Below are positions 18,310 to 27,906 of a stretch of 64,000 bases of DNA, one piece after another. Below the pieces are notes generated by a model. It saw nothing but the letters and a program-made list of their open reading frames with translations, did not search any database and was not told the DNA's origin. Origin of the DNA: Flammeovirgaceae bacterium UBA4465 (GTDB lineage Bacteria > Bacteroidota > Bacteroidia > Cytophagales > Cyclobacteriaceae); assembly GCA_905182375.1 (NCBI GenBank), contig CAJJBF010000009.1, positions 479,984 to 543,983 on the forward strand, given 5' to 3'. Made by a program: the position numbers and the translations under genes. The number at the start of each line of letters is the position of its first letter. The first letter of the stretch is position 1.

Positions 18310-19137
18310 TTACTTTTGAAATGAAAGCAGCTTTGCCAGTAACTCCTTAATAATTTTTGCCGCCGTCATGGCGGTAACCCCATTGAGGTCACGATCAGGA
18401 TTGTACTCAACTAGGTCAAGGCCCACAATATTTAAATCAAGTTTTTGTATCATCCGCAATACCTCTCGGGTAGTGAAGCCTCCGGGCTCATGATGAGAAA
18501 CTCCAGGCGCAAAGGCAGGATCGAGTACATCCATATCAAAACTTAAATAAACGGGTCCCGATAAATTTAAATCTATGTCCGGTGACCAATTTCTCATGTC
18601 TATGACCTTTACACCAAACTTACTGACTTGCGTTTGTTGATGATCATTCAAGGTCCGAATACCTACCTGTGTCAATGCTTGCGCCAAGCCCTCTTCCATA
18701 ATTCGAGCAAAGGGGCTCGCATGTGAATGCCGATTCCCTCCCAATGAATCATATAAATCCCCATGGGCATCAAAATGCAGAATACTTAAACTAGGGTAAG
18801 AAGCTGACATGGCCCGCAGAATCGGATAGGTAATCGAATGATCACCGCCTATCGAAAAAGGAATCGCCCCCCCCTTTAAAATCTCAGCAATGATGGACTC
18901 AATATCAAAATAATCTTGGAGCGGGGCATTGCCCAACCAACAAACATCCGAATGATCCGCTAAATCCATCAAGTCCTCGGTAAAATAATTGGCCGAGTCA
19001 CTCTCAATGGCCTCGATGATCAATGGAGGAGCCTTGGCTGGCCCTTTGAGAAAAGAAGAATGATCATCAAAGGGGATACCTATAAGGGCAATATCCCCAA
19101 GCTTGAGGGTGGATGTTTTGGCGCGATGTATGGGCAT
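18310..19137 (-). CDS. speB: Ureohydrolase (agmatinase/arginase family)
   Basis: A cytosolic binuclear Mn2+ enzyme that hydrolyses a guanidino group to urea. All metal motifs are present in 275 residues: GGDHS (97-101), FDAHGD (122-127) and SFDMDVLDP (about 198-206), plus the late Glu in VGLDLVEYNPDRD. Length and the LDPAFAPGVSHHEPGG loop fit agmatinase/SpeB and related enzymes better than classical arginase, but formiminoglutamase or another guanidino substrate cannot be excluded. Its ATG overlaps the stop of the upstream M28 peptidase gene by one base (TAATG), so the two form an operon. It converges on ybbP with a 10-bp gap. Confidence 0.82.
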   Translation of the reverse strand: MPIHRAKTSTLKLGDIALIGIPFDDHSSFLKGPAKAPPLIIEAIESDSANYFTEDLMDLADHSDVCWLGNAPLQDYFDIESIIAEILKGGAIPFSIGGDHSITYPILRAMSASYPSLSILHFDAHGDLYDSLGGNRHSHASPFARIMEEGLAQALTQVGIRTLNDHQQTQVSKFGVKVIDMRNWSPDIDLNLSGPVYLSFDMDVLDPAFAPGVSHHEPGGFTTREVLRMIQKLDLNIVGLDLVEYNPDRDLNGVTAMTAAKIIKELLAKLLSFQK

Positions 19138-21326
19138 TAATTCAGAACCAATATGCTCTGCAAGTGGGCATCAAAATTTTGAAGTGTCGTTGCCAAAATA
19201 GTGACCTGGGACTGGCATTCCTCCCAATTTTCTTGTTCGATCGCCTCTCTTACGCCTGGAAGCGTTTTAACGCCATATCCCGTGTAAAAGCCCGGTGCAT
19301 AAATCTGATGCCGGTACCAACTCCTTCGGGGTAGGCCTGAGGCAAAAGTCAAAACCTGTTCAGCATGCATGAGTTTGTCATTAAGGGCACCTTTGGAGGT
19401 CAAGGAAACGAGTGACTTGCCTTCAAGAGCATCTATTGTGACCTTCAGATTGGCCAGAGCATTGTGTAGAGGCGAAAAATCGACATAAGGTACAATGGCT
19501 TTCTTAATGGGCTGATTGAACGGTTTTTTTGGATCTGCAGTCAAAGAAAATACTTTTTTATCGATGAAGACATTGTGTTGCTCAACTGCCCCACGCATCG
19601 TATTTGTCAATGCATTAATTTCTGTTAAGTAACCCTCTACCGTCGTGTGCCATGCCTCAAACTCAAAAGGCAATACTTCAGCATTGGCCAATCTCAAAAC
19701 TATGCGTCCCGCTGTTTTCGCCAACGCAATGCCATAAGCCAAGTCAGGATCTTTGAATCGTTTGTAATGCTCATAAGTATCGTAAATGGTATGATATTCT
19801 CCTCCTGAATTTTCTCCTCCAAATCCAATATTCAAGGCTGCAATGCCTGCATGCTGAATAAAAGGCGTATAGTCAGAACCGGATCCTAAGGCATACAAAC
19901 CCGGATTACCATCGCCCCCATTCAATAAATCTCTAGCCCCAAGTCGTTCTGCCACGGATACGCCTTTTTGGGGATCCATCACATCCGCCGCTACCTCTTT
20001 TACCATCGCCTGCAAGGAATGGGATCCCCCTGCCCCTAAAAATCCGCGGCCATTCCCATCTGTGTTGATGTAGGCTACCGTTTTTTGTTGCAGCTCTTCG
20101 AGATGATCCTCCACCCATTCGGTAGAGCCAATCAAACCTGGCTCTTCAGCATCCCATGCACAATAGATAAGGGTTCTTTTTGGTTTTTTTCCTGCTTTTG
20201 CCAGCATTCCTACTGCCCTAGCCTCCTCCAACAAGGCGACCATGCCACTTACAGGATCAGCAGCCCCATGAACCCAAGCATCGTGATGATTTCCTCTGAT
20301 GACCCATTGATCAGGAAAATCTGTACCCTTAAGAGTAGCGATTACATTATGAGCAGGCTTCAACTGCCAATCAAAAGTTAACTTTAAATGAACCTTAGCC
20401 GGTCCAGGTCCAATATGATAAGTAATGGGTAACGCGCCTCGCCATGAGGGGGGTGCCACTTGCCCTTCAAGGGCGGCCAACAACGGCAGGGCATCTTCAT
20501 ATGAAATGGGTAATACCGGAATTTTTGTAATGGTAGGGGCATCCTTTCGATCGAGTCTTTTGGCATTCTTAGTGGCTCCATAACCAGGGGTCAAGACATC
20601 ACCAGGATACAGTGGCATATCCATTACGGATCCCCTTTGTACGCCCGTAGCATTTTTAAAAGCCCCTTTGGGGTATACGTCACCTGCATAAAACCCATCA
20701 TCCTTAGGGTCTGAGTAAATGATGCATCCAATGGCACCTTTCTCTGCCGCTAATTTGGGTTTGATCCCTCTCCAAGAACCATAGTATTTAGCGATAACAA
20801 TTTTCCCTTTGACATCTATCCCCCTTTTCTCTAACTCCTCATAATCCGCCGGAATGCCGTAATTAACAAATACGAGCTCCGCCGTCACATCGCCATCAGT
20901 AGAAAAGGCATTATAACTTGGCAACAAGGCATCCCCTTGATCGGTGTAGGCATCGCCTGCGACAGGAACAGCAGTCAATTTCGCCTTGTATTTTTCAGGA
21001 GCTATCAACTCAAGCAAACGTACTTTTGGATAAGGGAACAATACCTGATAGGTCTCTATTTTGGCTTCATAGCCCCATGATTTAAATTGCTTGACCATCC
21101 ATTCGGCATTTTTTCTTCCATACGCCGTTCCCAGATAATGGGGCTCTGCGGACATTAATTTCATCCATTGATCTAGGTTATCTGCTGAAAGCATTGTATC
21201 AAATTCAGCTTCAAGAGCTTTTTGTTGACCCACTTGATCGGCTTCAAAACCGATAATGGAAGATTGAGCAAAGGTCAAAACACTTTGCAACACCAGCATA
21301 ACCGAAAGAACTATTTTTATTTTCAT
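19137..21326 (-). CDS. M28 family metallopeptidase (glutamate carboxypeptidase II-like)
   Basis: A secreted zinc peptidase of 729 residues with a Sec signal ending near TFAQ (21). Architecture: an N-terminal segment, a PA-domain insertion around 140-300 (GKIVIAKYYGSWRG), the M28 catalytic domain around 325-545, and a C-terminal transferrin-receptor-like dimerisation region. Di-zinc ligands appear in RGNHHDAW (His about 347) and AADPVSG (Asp about 357), the catalytic/bridging pair in WDAEEPG (394-395), and the last His in EYHTIYDT. By family it acts as an exopeptidase, releasing C-terminal acidic residues or processing dipeptides outside the cytoplasm. It is co-transcribed with the ureohydrolase. 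Confidence 0.88.
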   Translation of the reverse strand: MKIKIVLSVMLVLQSVLTFAQSSIIGFEADQVGQQKALEAEFDTMLSADNLDQWMKLMSAEPHYLGTAYGRKNAEWMVKQFKSWGYEAKIETYQVLFPYPKVRLLELIAPEKYKAKLTAVPVAGDAYTDQGDALLPSYNAFSTDGDVTAELVFVNYGIPADYEELEKRGIDVKGKIVIAKYYGSWRGIKPKLAAEKGAIGCIIYSDPKDDGFYAGDVYPKGAFKNATGVQRGSVMDMPLYPGDVLTPGYGATKNAKRLDRKDAPTITKIPVLPISYEDALPLLAALEGQVAPPSWRGALPITYHIGPGPAKVHLKLTFDWQLKPAHNVIATLKGTDFPDQWVIRGNHHDAWVHGAADPVSGMVALLEEARAVGMLAKAGKKPKRTLIYCAWDAEEPGLIGSTEWVEDHLEELQQKTVAYINTDGNGRGFLGAGGSHSLQAMVKEVAADVMDPQKGVSVAERLGARDLLNGGDGNPGLYALGSGSDYTPFIQHAGIAALNIGFGGENSGGEYHTIYDTYEHYKRFKDPDLAYGIALAKTAGRIVLRLANAEVLPFEFEAWHTTVEGYLTEINALTNTMRGAVEQHNVFIDKKVFSLTADPKKPFNQPIKKAIVPYVDFSPLHNALANLKVTIDALEGKSLVSLTSKGALNDKLMHAEQVLTFASGLPRRSWYRHQIYAPGFYTGYGVKTLPGVREAIEQENWEECQSQVTILATTLQNFDAHLQSILVLN

Positions 21327-21401
21327 GGTATTTACGTTTAGAAAATGAAATTAACCCATCTTCGGACCATTGACGAACCGTTCAAATAAAACCCCTCTTT
21401 T

Positions 21402-23075
21402 TTAATCGTTTTTCTTGGTCCAACCGTCTCTTAAGGTGAGGGTCCTATTGAAAATGAGCTTTTCTGAATGGCTGTCTTCATCTACCCTGAAATATCCTAT
21501 CCGTTCAAATTGAAACTGATCGCCCACTTGGGCATCCCGAACAGAAGGTTCCAAAAGCGCCTGCGTATTGATGGTCAAAGAATCTGGATTCAAATGATTT
21601 TTAAAGTCATCATCAATCTTATTCAGATTTTCAGTAAGAAATAAGCGATCATACATCCGTATTTCGGCCGAAACCGCATGTGGAGCTGATACCCAACCAA
21701 GGGTTCCTTTTACTTTTTTTCCACTGGTATCTTGGCCACTCTTGGTATTGGGATCGTATTCAGCATAGATTTCAATGACTTCCCCTTTTTCAGAATTTTT
21801 AAATCCTGTACATTTAATGATGTAGCCCTTTTTAAGGCGGACTTCACGGTCAGGGCCCAATCTGAACCATTTTCGGGGACTTGGGGGATCTTCCATAAAG
21901 TCTGACCGGTCAATGAAGAGTTCACGAGTGAATGGCATCTCACGAGTACCTGAGTTTTCGTCCTCCGGATTGTTTTCAGCCGTCATGATCTCCTGATGAC
22001 CCTCTGGCCAATTGGTAATAATCAACTTAACGGGATCCATGATTCCAAAGATGCGATGGGCTGTCTTATTTAAATCTTCACGTACCGAATGTTCCAATAA
22101 GGCCACATCGGTAATGCCATCTCTTCTCGCCACTCCAATGGTATCTGTGAATTTTCTGATCGATTTGGCAGTAAAACCCCTTCTTCGAATACCCGAAATC
22201 GTAGGCATCCTAGGGTCGTCCCAACCTGCAACATAATGTCCTTCAACCAATTCACGAAGACTTCTTTTGCTTACAATCGTATAACTCAAATTTAATCGGG
22301 CGAACTCTGTTTGCTTCGAAGGATGAATCTCTAATTCCCGAATAAGCCAATCATATAAAGGTCTATGTACCTCAAACTCGAGAGTACAAAGCGAATGGGT
22401 AATTTTCTCCATGCTGTCCGACTGTCCATGTGCAAAATCATAGGTAGGATAAATACACCATTTTGATCCTGTACGATGGTGCTCCATGTACTTAATTCGA
22501 TATAAAATAGGATCCCTCATGTGCATATTTGGGCTACTCATATCAATTTTGGCCCGAAGTACTCTTTCTCCCTCTTGAAATGCCCCTGATTTCATGGCTT
22601 CAAAAATTTCAAGACTTTCTACGATCGGCCGATCTCTAAAGGGGCTTACTTTTCCGGGTTCAGTCGGTGATCCTTTAAGCTCATTGAATTGAACCGCGCT
22701 TAACTCGTCAACGTAAGCAGCACCTTTTTCAATCAAGCGAACGGCGAAATGATATAGCTGTTCAAAATAGTCTGAAGTATGATGGGCAGATGATCCCCAA
22801 TCAAAACCTAGCCATTTAATGTCTTCTTTGATAGCATCCACATATTCAGTTTCTTCTTTTTCAGGATTTGTATCGTCAAATCTAAGATTGCACTGACCTC
22901 CATATTTTTGAGCAATTCCAAAATTTAAACAAATCGATTTGGCGTGACCGATATGTAAATAACCATTGGGCTCAGGAGGAAAACGCGTAGATACCTTTTG
23001 AACTTTGCCCTCCTTCAAATCTACCTCTATAAGCTGCTCAATAAAATTTAATGACTCTTTTTTGTTTTGCTCCAT
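21402..23075 (-). CDS. glnS: Glutamine--tRNA ligase
   Basis: A class I aminoacyl-tRNA synthetase charging tRNA-Gln, 557 residues like E. coli GlnRS (554). The HIGH motif is NGYLHIGHAKS (about 33-43) and the KMSKS motif is VSKRSL (about 268-273). The catalytic core continues through DGITDVALLEHSVREDLN, followed by the two anticodon-binding beta-barrels ending FERIGYFRVDEDS. A GlnRS means this organism charges Gln directly rather than through GatCAB transamidation. It is divergent from the FKBP gene across 196 bp. Confidence 0.97.
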   Translation of the reverse strand: MEQNKKESLNFIEQLIEVDLKEGKVQKVSTRFPPEPNGYLHIGHAKSICLNFGIAQKYGGQCNLRFDDTNPEKEETEYVDAIKEDIKWLGFDWGSSAHHTSDYFEQLYHFAVRLIEKGAAYVDELSAVQFNELKGSPTEPGKVSPFRDRPIVESLEIFEAMKSGAFQEGERVLRAKIDMSSPNMHMRDPILYRIKYMEHHRTGSKWCIYPTYDFAHGQSDSMEKITHSLCTLEFEVHRPLYDWLIRELEIHPSKQTEFARLNLSYTIVSKRSLRELVEGHYVAGWDDPRMPTISGIRRRGFTAKSIRKFTDTIGVARRDGITDVALLEHSVREDLNKTAHRIFGIMDPVKLIITNWPEGHQEIMTAENNPEDENSGTREMPFTRELFIDRSDFMEDPPSPRKWFRLGPDREVRLKKGYIIKCTGFKNSEKGEVIEIYAEYDPNTKSGQDTSGKKVKGTLGWVSAPHAVSAEIRMYDRLFLTENLNKIDDDFKNHLNPDSLTINTQALLEPSVRDAQVGDQFQFERIGYFRVDEDSHSEKLIFNRTLTLRDGWTKKND

Positions 23076-23252
23076 GAATGCTCCGTTTGATGTGCAAATT
23101 AAATCAGATTTTTAGATTGACCCTTTTTAATCTTAAATGAAATCCATATTAATGCTCAATTAATTTCTTTTAAAAAGAAGTGCTTAGATAAATTTTGAGC
23201 CTTTTAAAGGATTCATATTTACCTCATTTTTAATAATTCAATTAAAACTCAT

Positions 23253-23260
23253 TATATTCG
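23253..23260 (+). promoter_or_regulatory. Possible -7 element of the FKBP gene
   Basis: TATATTCG is a one-mismatch match to TAnnTTTG, placed 11 bp before the first ATG (23272) and 17 bp before the second (23278). It would give a very short leader. No clear -33 element is visible. Confidence 0.3.
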
Positions 23261-23277
23261 CATTTCATTTTATGATC

Positions 23278-23943
23278 ATGCAAAAAATTAAAATCTCGAT
23301 TTTAGTAGCTATAGTAGCACTATTTTCAAACTGTTCAGATAAATCAACATCTGCGCAAGTCCAACTTACAACGTTTAAAGATAGCTTAAGCTACAGTTTT
23401 GGTGCCCTATTGGCAGAACAAATTAAGCCACAGCTAGAAGATATCGATATAGCCATGGTTACCGCGGCATTTAGAGAAGCCCTAAGCGATACCAGCCAAC
23501 TGACTATGGAGCAATGTCAACAAGTATATATGGCCTTCAATGAGAGAAAAACAGAGAGCCTAGCAGAAGAAGGGGTAGCTTTTCTTCAAGAAAATGCCAC
23601 TAAAGAAGGTGTCCAAACTACAGCCAGTGGCCTTCAATACAAAATTTTACAGGCTGGTACGGGAGAGTTTCCCACCGCTGAAAGTACTGTGACGGTACAT
23701 TATACTGGTACATTGATAGATGGAACTGTTTTTGACTCTTCTGTCGAGCGCGGTGAGCCTATCTCTTTCCCTTTAAGTGGTGTCATCCCCGGATGGACGG
23801 AAGGAGTACAACTCATCAATGTAGGAGGTAAAATTGAACTTACCATTCCTTACGAATTGGGTTATGGAGAAAGAGGGTCAGGTCCCATTCCTCCTAGATC
23901 TGTATTAGTATTTGAAGTCGAACTGATTTCTATCGAAGCCTAA
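23278..23943 (+). CDS. FKBP-type peptidyl-prolyl isomerase lipoprotein
   Basis: A periplasmic peptidyl-prolyl cis-trans isomerase that helps fold exported proteins. A lipoprotein signal ends at LFSNC (Cys about residue 19 from the ATG at 23278; another ATG two codons upstream is possible). An alpha-helical FKBP_N/Mip-like dimerisation segment covers about 30-100 (LSYSFGALLAEQIKPQLEDID). The FKBP domain covers about 110-220, with VTVHYTGTLIDGTVFDSS, VIPGWTEGVQLINVGGK and IPYELGYGERGSGPIPPRS, which carry the usual active-site aromatic residues. It resembles the FkpA/FklB group. A terminator follows immediately. Confidence 0.92.
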   Translation: MQKIKISILVAIVALFSNCSDKSTSAQVQLTTFKDSLSYSFGALLAEQIKPQLEDIDIAMVTAAFREALSDTSQLTMEQCQQVYMAFNERKTESLAEEGVAFLQENATKEGVQTTASGLQYKILQAGTGEFPTAESTVTVHYTGTLIDGTVFDSSVERGEPISFPLSGVIPGWTEGVQLINVGGKIELTIPYELGYGERGSGPIPPRSVLVFEVELISIEA

Positions 23944-23961
23944 AAATAAACTCATCTAAAG

Positions 23962-23994
23962 ACCCTACTCATTCATTTTGGGTAGGGTTTTTTT
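23962..23994 (+). terminator. Rho-independent terminator after FKBP gene
   Basis: ACCCTAC (23962-23968) pairs with GTAGGGT (23982-23988) and is followed by an unbroken T-run. It begins 18 bp after the FKBP stop and ends 5 bp before the convergent rhomboid gene. Confidence 0.88.
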
Positions 23995-23998
23995 ATGC

Positions 23999-24622
23999 TT
24001 AAAAAGGGCTATAGCTTAAGATTTTTTCTAGGAATATGGCTGCTGACTCAGGATAAACCCAAATACTGAAAGCAATTCCATACAGGGCGCCATACAAATG
24101 GGCTTCGTGGTTGATGTTTTGAGATAAGTTTTTCCCTTGGGTAAAAGAATAAATGAGAAAAATAACTCCCAAGATAAATCCAGGAAAACAAAGTACTGCA
24201 AAAAGACATATTTTGTTCAAGGGGGCATAAATGATACTCGCAAATACCATAGCTGAAACTGCTCCAGAGGCTCCTAAGGTATTATATCCAGGCCTATTTT
24301 TATTTTTAAAAAATCCTGGCAGATCCGAAACAACAAGGGCAGACAGATAGAAGAAAACAAATACAACGGTCGCATTTGATCCCAAAATATAACCGAAATA
24401 TTGCTCCACAGCACCACCAAAAAAGTACAGTGTAAACATATTAAACCCCAAATGTGAATAGCCGTCGTGGACGAAACCCGAAGTAATGAGTCTCCAATAT
24501 TGGCGCCTCTTCATGACCTCATGTGGATTCATCATAAGTTGGACATAAAGATTCGTATTGTTCTGGGCATAAATACTGACCAATACCGTCAACACAATAA
24601 TGATTAAATTTAAACTCATCAT
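23999..24622 (-). CDS. Rhomboid family intramembrane serine protease
   Basis: A six-helix membrane protease of 207 residues that cleaves transmembrane substrates. The catalytic dyad is visible: Ser119 in GASGAVSAM and His175 in NHEAHLYGALYG. HLGFNMFTLYFFGG (57-70) supplies the conserved helix-2 His/Asn, and QYWRLITSGFVHDGYSHLGFN matches the family L1-loop signature. The start ATG is preceded by the polyprenyl synthase gene only 23 bp upstream, so they are likely co-transcribed. Confidence 0.92.
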   Translation of the reverse strand: MMSLNLIIIVLTVLVSIYAQNNTNLYVQLMMNPHEVMKRRQYWRLITSGFVHDGYSHLGFNMFTLYFFGGAVEQYFGYILGSNATVVFVFFYLSALVVSDLPGFFKNKNRPGYNTLGASGAVSAMVFASIIYAPLNKICLFAVLCFPGFILGVIFLIYSFTQGKNLSQNINHEAHLYGALYGIAFSIWVYPESAAIFLEKILSYSPF

Positions 24623-24645
24623 GTAATTATTTGCTTTTATGTTTA

Positions 24646-25620
24646 TTAACCTTCTCTTTTAATCAAGCTTTTAGCAAAATTATTGAAAACATCAAGGCCT
24701 TCTTTATCACAATCAATGGTTTTAAGTAATCTAAAGGCCTCATCAAAATAAGTGTCCATTTTGATTTTTACGAGCTGGGGGATCCCCAAGTCATCAAAAA
24801 TGTTCTTGACGCCGGCTACTTTCTCCATAGGATCTGCATCCCTCATACTGATCCAGCCATTCAATTGGCTACGCGCATCGGTTCCTGCAAGATCTAAAGC
24901 ATTGATCATTAAAAATGTTTTTTTATTGGCGATAATGTCACCCCCCACCTGCTTACCTATCTTTTGTTGATCTCCATAAACATCTAACAAATCATCCATC
25001 AACTGAAAGCCGAGCCCTAGGTTTTCTCCCACCTCATAGAGTCGCTCTTGATCCTCACGGCCAAAGCCGCCCATTAATCCTCCTAATTCCATACTAAAAC
25101 CCAATAATACCGCGGTTTTCAACCTAATCATCTTCAAATAATCTGCTTGAGAAACATCGACCATCTGCTCAAAATCCATATCCAATTGCTGACCTTCGCA
25201 GACTTCCAAAGCCGTTTCATTAAATCGATCCATGGCCAATAATAAGTAACTGGGATCGATCTTAGTGATGAGTTGATAGGCTTTTACGAACATCGCATCG
25301 CCACTTAAGATGGCGGTATTTTGATTCCACTTTTCATGAACTGAGGGCTGACCTCTACGGAGCGGTGCTGCATCCATAATATCATCATGCATCAAGGTGA
25401 AATTATGAAACACTTCGACCGCTAAGGCTGGATCTAATGCTTTTGGGTTCTGCGTCCCTCGCAGCTGTGCAGTCAACAAAACCAGCAAAGGTCTAAACCT
25501 TTTTCCACCCAAAGCCAATAAGTAGCCAATGGGTTCATAAAGGTTCCGAGGCTGTGCCTTTACCTCTAATTGAACCAAGCGCGTATCAATTGATTTTCGT
25601 AAGGTAATTATTGATTCCAT
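24646..25620 (-). CDS. Polyprenyl (isoprenyl) diphosphate synthase
   Basis: A trans-isoprenyl diphosphate synthase, 324 residues. The first aspartate-rich motif LMHDDIMDAAPLRRG and the second GFQLMDDLLDVYGD are both complete, with LALGGKRFRPLLVLL supplying the KR substrate-binding segment. The residues just before the first motif (FHNFTLMHDD) control chain length; the Phe/Thr pair suggests a medium product such as farnesyl or geranylgeranyl diphosphate rather than a long chain, but this is a rough reading. It probably feeds quinone, carotenoid or undecaprenyl pathways. A UbiA-like enzyme lies elsewhere in the window. Confidence 0.92.
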   Translation of the reverse strand: MESIITLRKSIDTRLVQLEVKAQPRNLYEPIGYLLALGGKRFRPLLVLLTAQLRGTQNPKALDPALAVEVFHNFTLMHDDIMDAAPLRRGQPSVHEKWNQNTAILSGDAMFVKAYQLITKIDPSYLLLAMDRFNETALEVCEGQQLDMDFEQMVDVSQADYLKMIRLKTAVLLGFSMELGGLMGGFGREDQERLYEVGENLGLGFQLMDDLLDVYGDQQKIGKQVGGDIIANKKTFLMINALDLAGTDARSQLNGWISMRDADPMEKVAGVKNIFDDLGIPQLVKIKMDTYFDEAFRLLKTIDCDKEGLDVFNNFAKSLIKREG

Positions 25621-25740
25621 TTATTTAATGTGTACTAAATCTGTGATTAAAAAGGGCGCTGAAAAATTTATTACTCCCTACCGTCACCGGTCTAAATTGG
25701 CCCTATCCTAAAAAAGATCAAGCAAATCTTTCAAAATAGG

Positions 25741-27903
25741 TTATTTTTCAACCCAAAGCAAATCTATCGTTCTTCGGTCTATGTCTGTTTTTACCACCTT
25801 GACATGAATTTCATCCCCCAAGGAAATTATTTCCCCAGTCCGTCTGCCGACGATCCGATATTGCTTTTCATCGTATTGAAACTGATCGTGATCTATATCT
25901 GCAATTCTAATCATTCCTTCACATTTGGTGGCACTAATTTCTACAAATAAGCCCCACTCAGTCACTCCTGATACAATTCCATCAAAAGTTTCTCCTAACA
26001 TTCCGGACATAAATTCAACCTGCTTGAATTTTATGGATGCCCTTTCAGCCTCAGCAGCCCTTTTCTCTCGTTCTGATGAGTGCATGCATTTTTGTTCGAT
26101 GGCCTCTTTTTCGGGAGGGTTTTTTCCTTCCAAATAATCCCAAAGCAACCTATGAACCATTACATCGGGATACCTGCGAATGGGGGAAGTAAAATGGGTG
26201 TAATGCTCAAAGGCCAAGCCAAAATGACCCTTAGGATCTGTGGTGTACCGTGCTTTGGCCATGGACCTGATGGCTATGGACTCCAATATATGCTGTTCTG
26301 GCTTACCTTGTATGTCTGCCAATAATTTATTTAGATTTTTAGAGATCCTTCCTTGGGTCAAAAGTTGATGCCCAAACCTACTGGCAAACTTTGAAAAATT
26401 ATCTAATTTTTCTGGGTCAGGGTCATTATGAACTCGGTATACAAAAGGAAGACTGTCCTCTGGTTGTTTCCCTTTTTTCTTATCAAAAATGAAAGTAGCG
26501 ACCTCTCTATTGGCCAAGAGCATGAATTCTTCGATCATCTTGTGAGCTTCTTTTCGCTCTTTGGGTATCACTTCCAAAGGCTTCCCTTTCACATCCAATC
26601 TGAATTTTACTTCTACTGATTCAAAGTTTACTGCTCCATTGGCGAAACGCTGCTCCCGGATTTTTCCAGCGAGGTCATTGAGGAGTAATATTTCCTCTTG
26701 ATAATCTCCCGCATTACCCTCAATAATTTCTTGGGCATCTTCATAAGCAAATCTTCGATCCGAATAGATGACAGTTCTTCCAAACCACTTATCAAATACT
26801 TTTCCTTGATGATTGATTTCAAAAACCGCCGAGAAGGTCAACTTTTCTTCTTTTGGTCGCAATGAGCACAAGCCATTGGACAATTGTTCCGGTAACATGG
26901 GTATGGTTCTATCCACTAAATAAACAGAAGTCGCCCGTTCAAAAGCTTCTTTTTCAAGTAACGAATCGGGTGTAACATAATGAGAAACATCCGCTATATG
27001 AATCCCTACTTCAACATGCCCATTCTCCAGTTTTTTTACAGATAACGCGTCATCAAAATCTTTGGCATCGTGGGGGTCAATAGTGAACGTGACCTCCTTT
27101 CTAAAATCTCTTCGCTTGTTTATTTCCTCTTTTGAGATGGCTACAGGAATGAGCGCTGCCGCTGCTTCTACTTTTTTAGAAAATTCGAAAGGCAGACCAT
27201 ATTCTGCCATAATCGCATGAATCTCGGTATTGTTTTCTCCTGCTTGACCCAAGACATGGGTTATACTTCCAAGGGGACTTTTATTCTCCTTATTGGGCCA
27301 TTTATCAATCTTTACTAAAACCTTATCGTTATGAGTAGCCTCTTTAAATTTTTGTGGGTAGACCATCACGTCGAAAAAAATATTTCTACTATCCAATACC
27401 ACAAAACCAAATTTCTGAGATACTTCAAGTCGCCCTACAAATTCATTTTTAGCCCGCTTAACTATAGAAATCACACGCCCCTCGGGTCGTTGACTGGCCT
27501 TTGCTGCACTCATAATCTGAATAGTAACGGTATCCCCGTGCATGGCAAAATTCAAGTCTTTGGATTTTACCCAAACATCATCGGGAAGCGATGCCACCAT
27601 GATATAGGCAAACTTGAGATTGACATGATCAACCGTTCCCTCATAATAAGTGGGTTCTATGGCGGTAATCCATCGCCCATCAGGTCCACGTCGCAAGTGC
27701 CCTTCGGATTCCATTTTAAACAACAATTCCTTTACAAACTCTTTTGACTTTCCATCCCGTATTCTCAAGTGTTTAACTACTTGACTGAAACTAAACGACT
27801 CATTGGGTCTATTTTGAAAATGTAATTTGACCTCTTCCTTGATATTGATTTTGACTCGTGGAATTTTTCCATGAGTACTTGATGATTTCTTTTTTCTAGA
27901 CAT
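25741..27903 (-). CDS. rnr: Ribonuclease R
   Basis: A 3'-5' exoribonuclease that degrades structured RNA, 720 residues. Order: an N-terminal winged-helix segment (FSFSQVVKHLRIRDGKSKEFV), cold-shock OB folds (about 85-240), the RNB catalytic domain (FTIDPHDAKDFDDALSV, with the metal-binding aspartates, about 272-288), and a C-terminal S1 domain (GIVSGVTEWGLFVEI). The lysine-rich tails at both ends are usual. It starts 3 bp after the exonuclease gene stop, so 3'-5' exonuclease and RNase R form an operon. Confidence 0.95.
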   Translation of the reverse strand: MSRKKKSSSTHGKIPRVKINIKEEVKLHFQNRPNESFSFSQVVKHLRIRDGKSKEFVKELLFKMESEGHLRRGPDGRWITAIEPTYYEGTVDHVNLKFAYIMVASLPDDVWVKSKDLNFAMHGDTVTIQIMSAAKASQRPEGRVISIVKRAKNEFVGRLEVSQKFGFVVLDSRNIFFDVMVYPQKFKEATHNDKVLVKIDKWPNKENKSPLGSITHVLGQAGENNTEIHAIMAEYGLPFEFSKKVEAAAALIPVAISKEEINKRRDFRKEVTFTIDPHDAKDFDDALSVKKLENGHVEVGIHIADVSHYVTPDSLLEKEAFERATSVYLVDRTIPMLPEQLSNGLCSLRPKEEKLTFSAVFEINHQGKVFDKWFGRTVIYSDRRFAYEDAQEIIEGNAGDYQEEILLLNDLAGKIREQRFANGAVNFESVEVKFRLDVKGKPLEVIPKERKEAHKMIEEFMLLANREVATFIFDKKKGKQPEDSLPFVYRVHNDPDPEKLDNFSKFASRFGHQLLTQGRISKNLNKLLADIQGKPEQHILESIAIRSMAKARYTTDPKGHFGLAFEHYTHFTSPIRRYPDVMVHRLLWDYLEGKNPPEKEAIEQKCMHSSEREKRAAEAERASIKFKQVEFMSGMLGETFDGIVSGVTEWGLFVEISATKCEGMIRIADIDHDQFQYDEKQYRIVGRRTGEIISLGDEIHVKVVKTDIDRRTIDLLWVEK

Positions 27904-27906
27904 ATG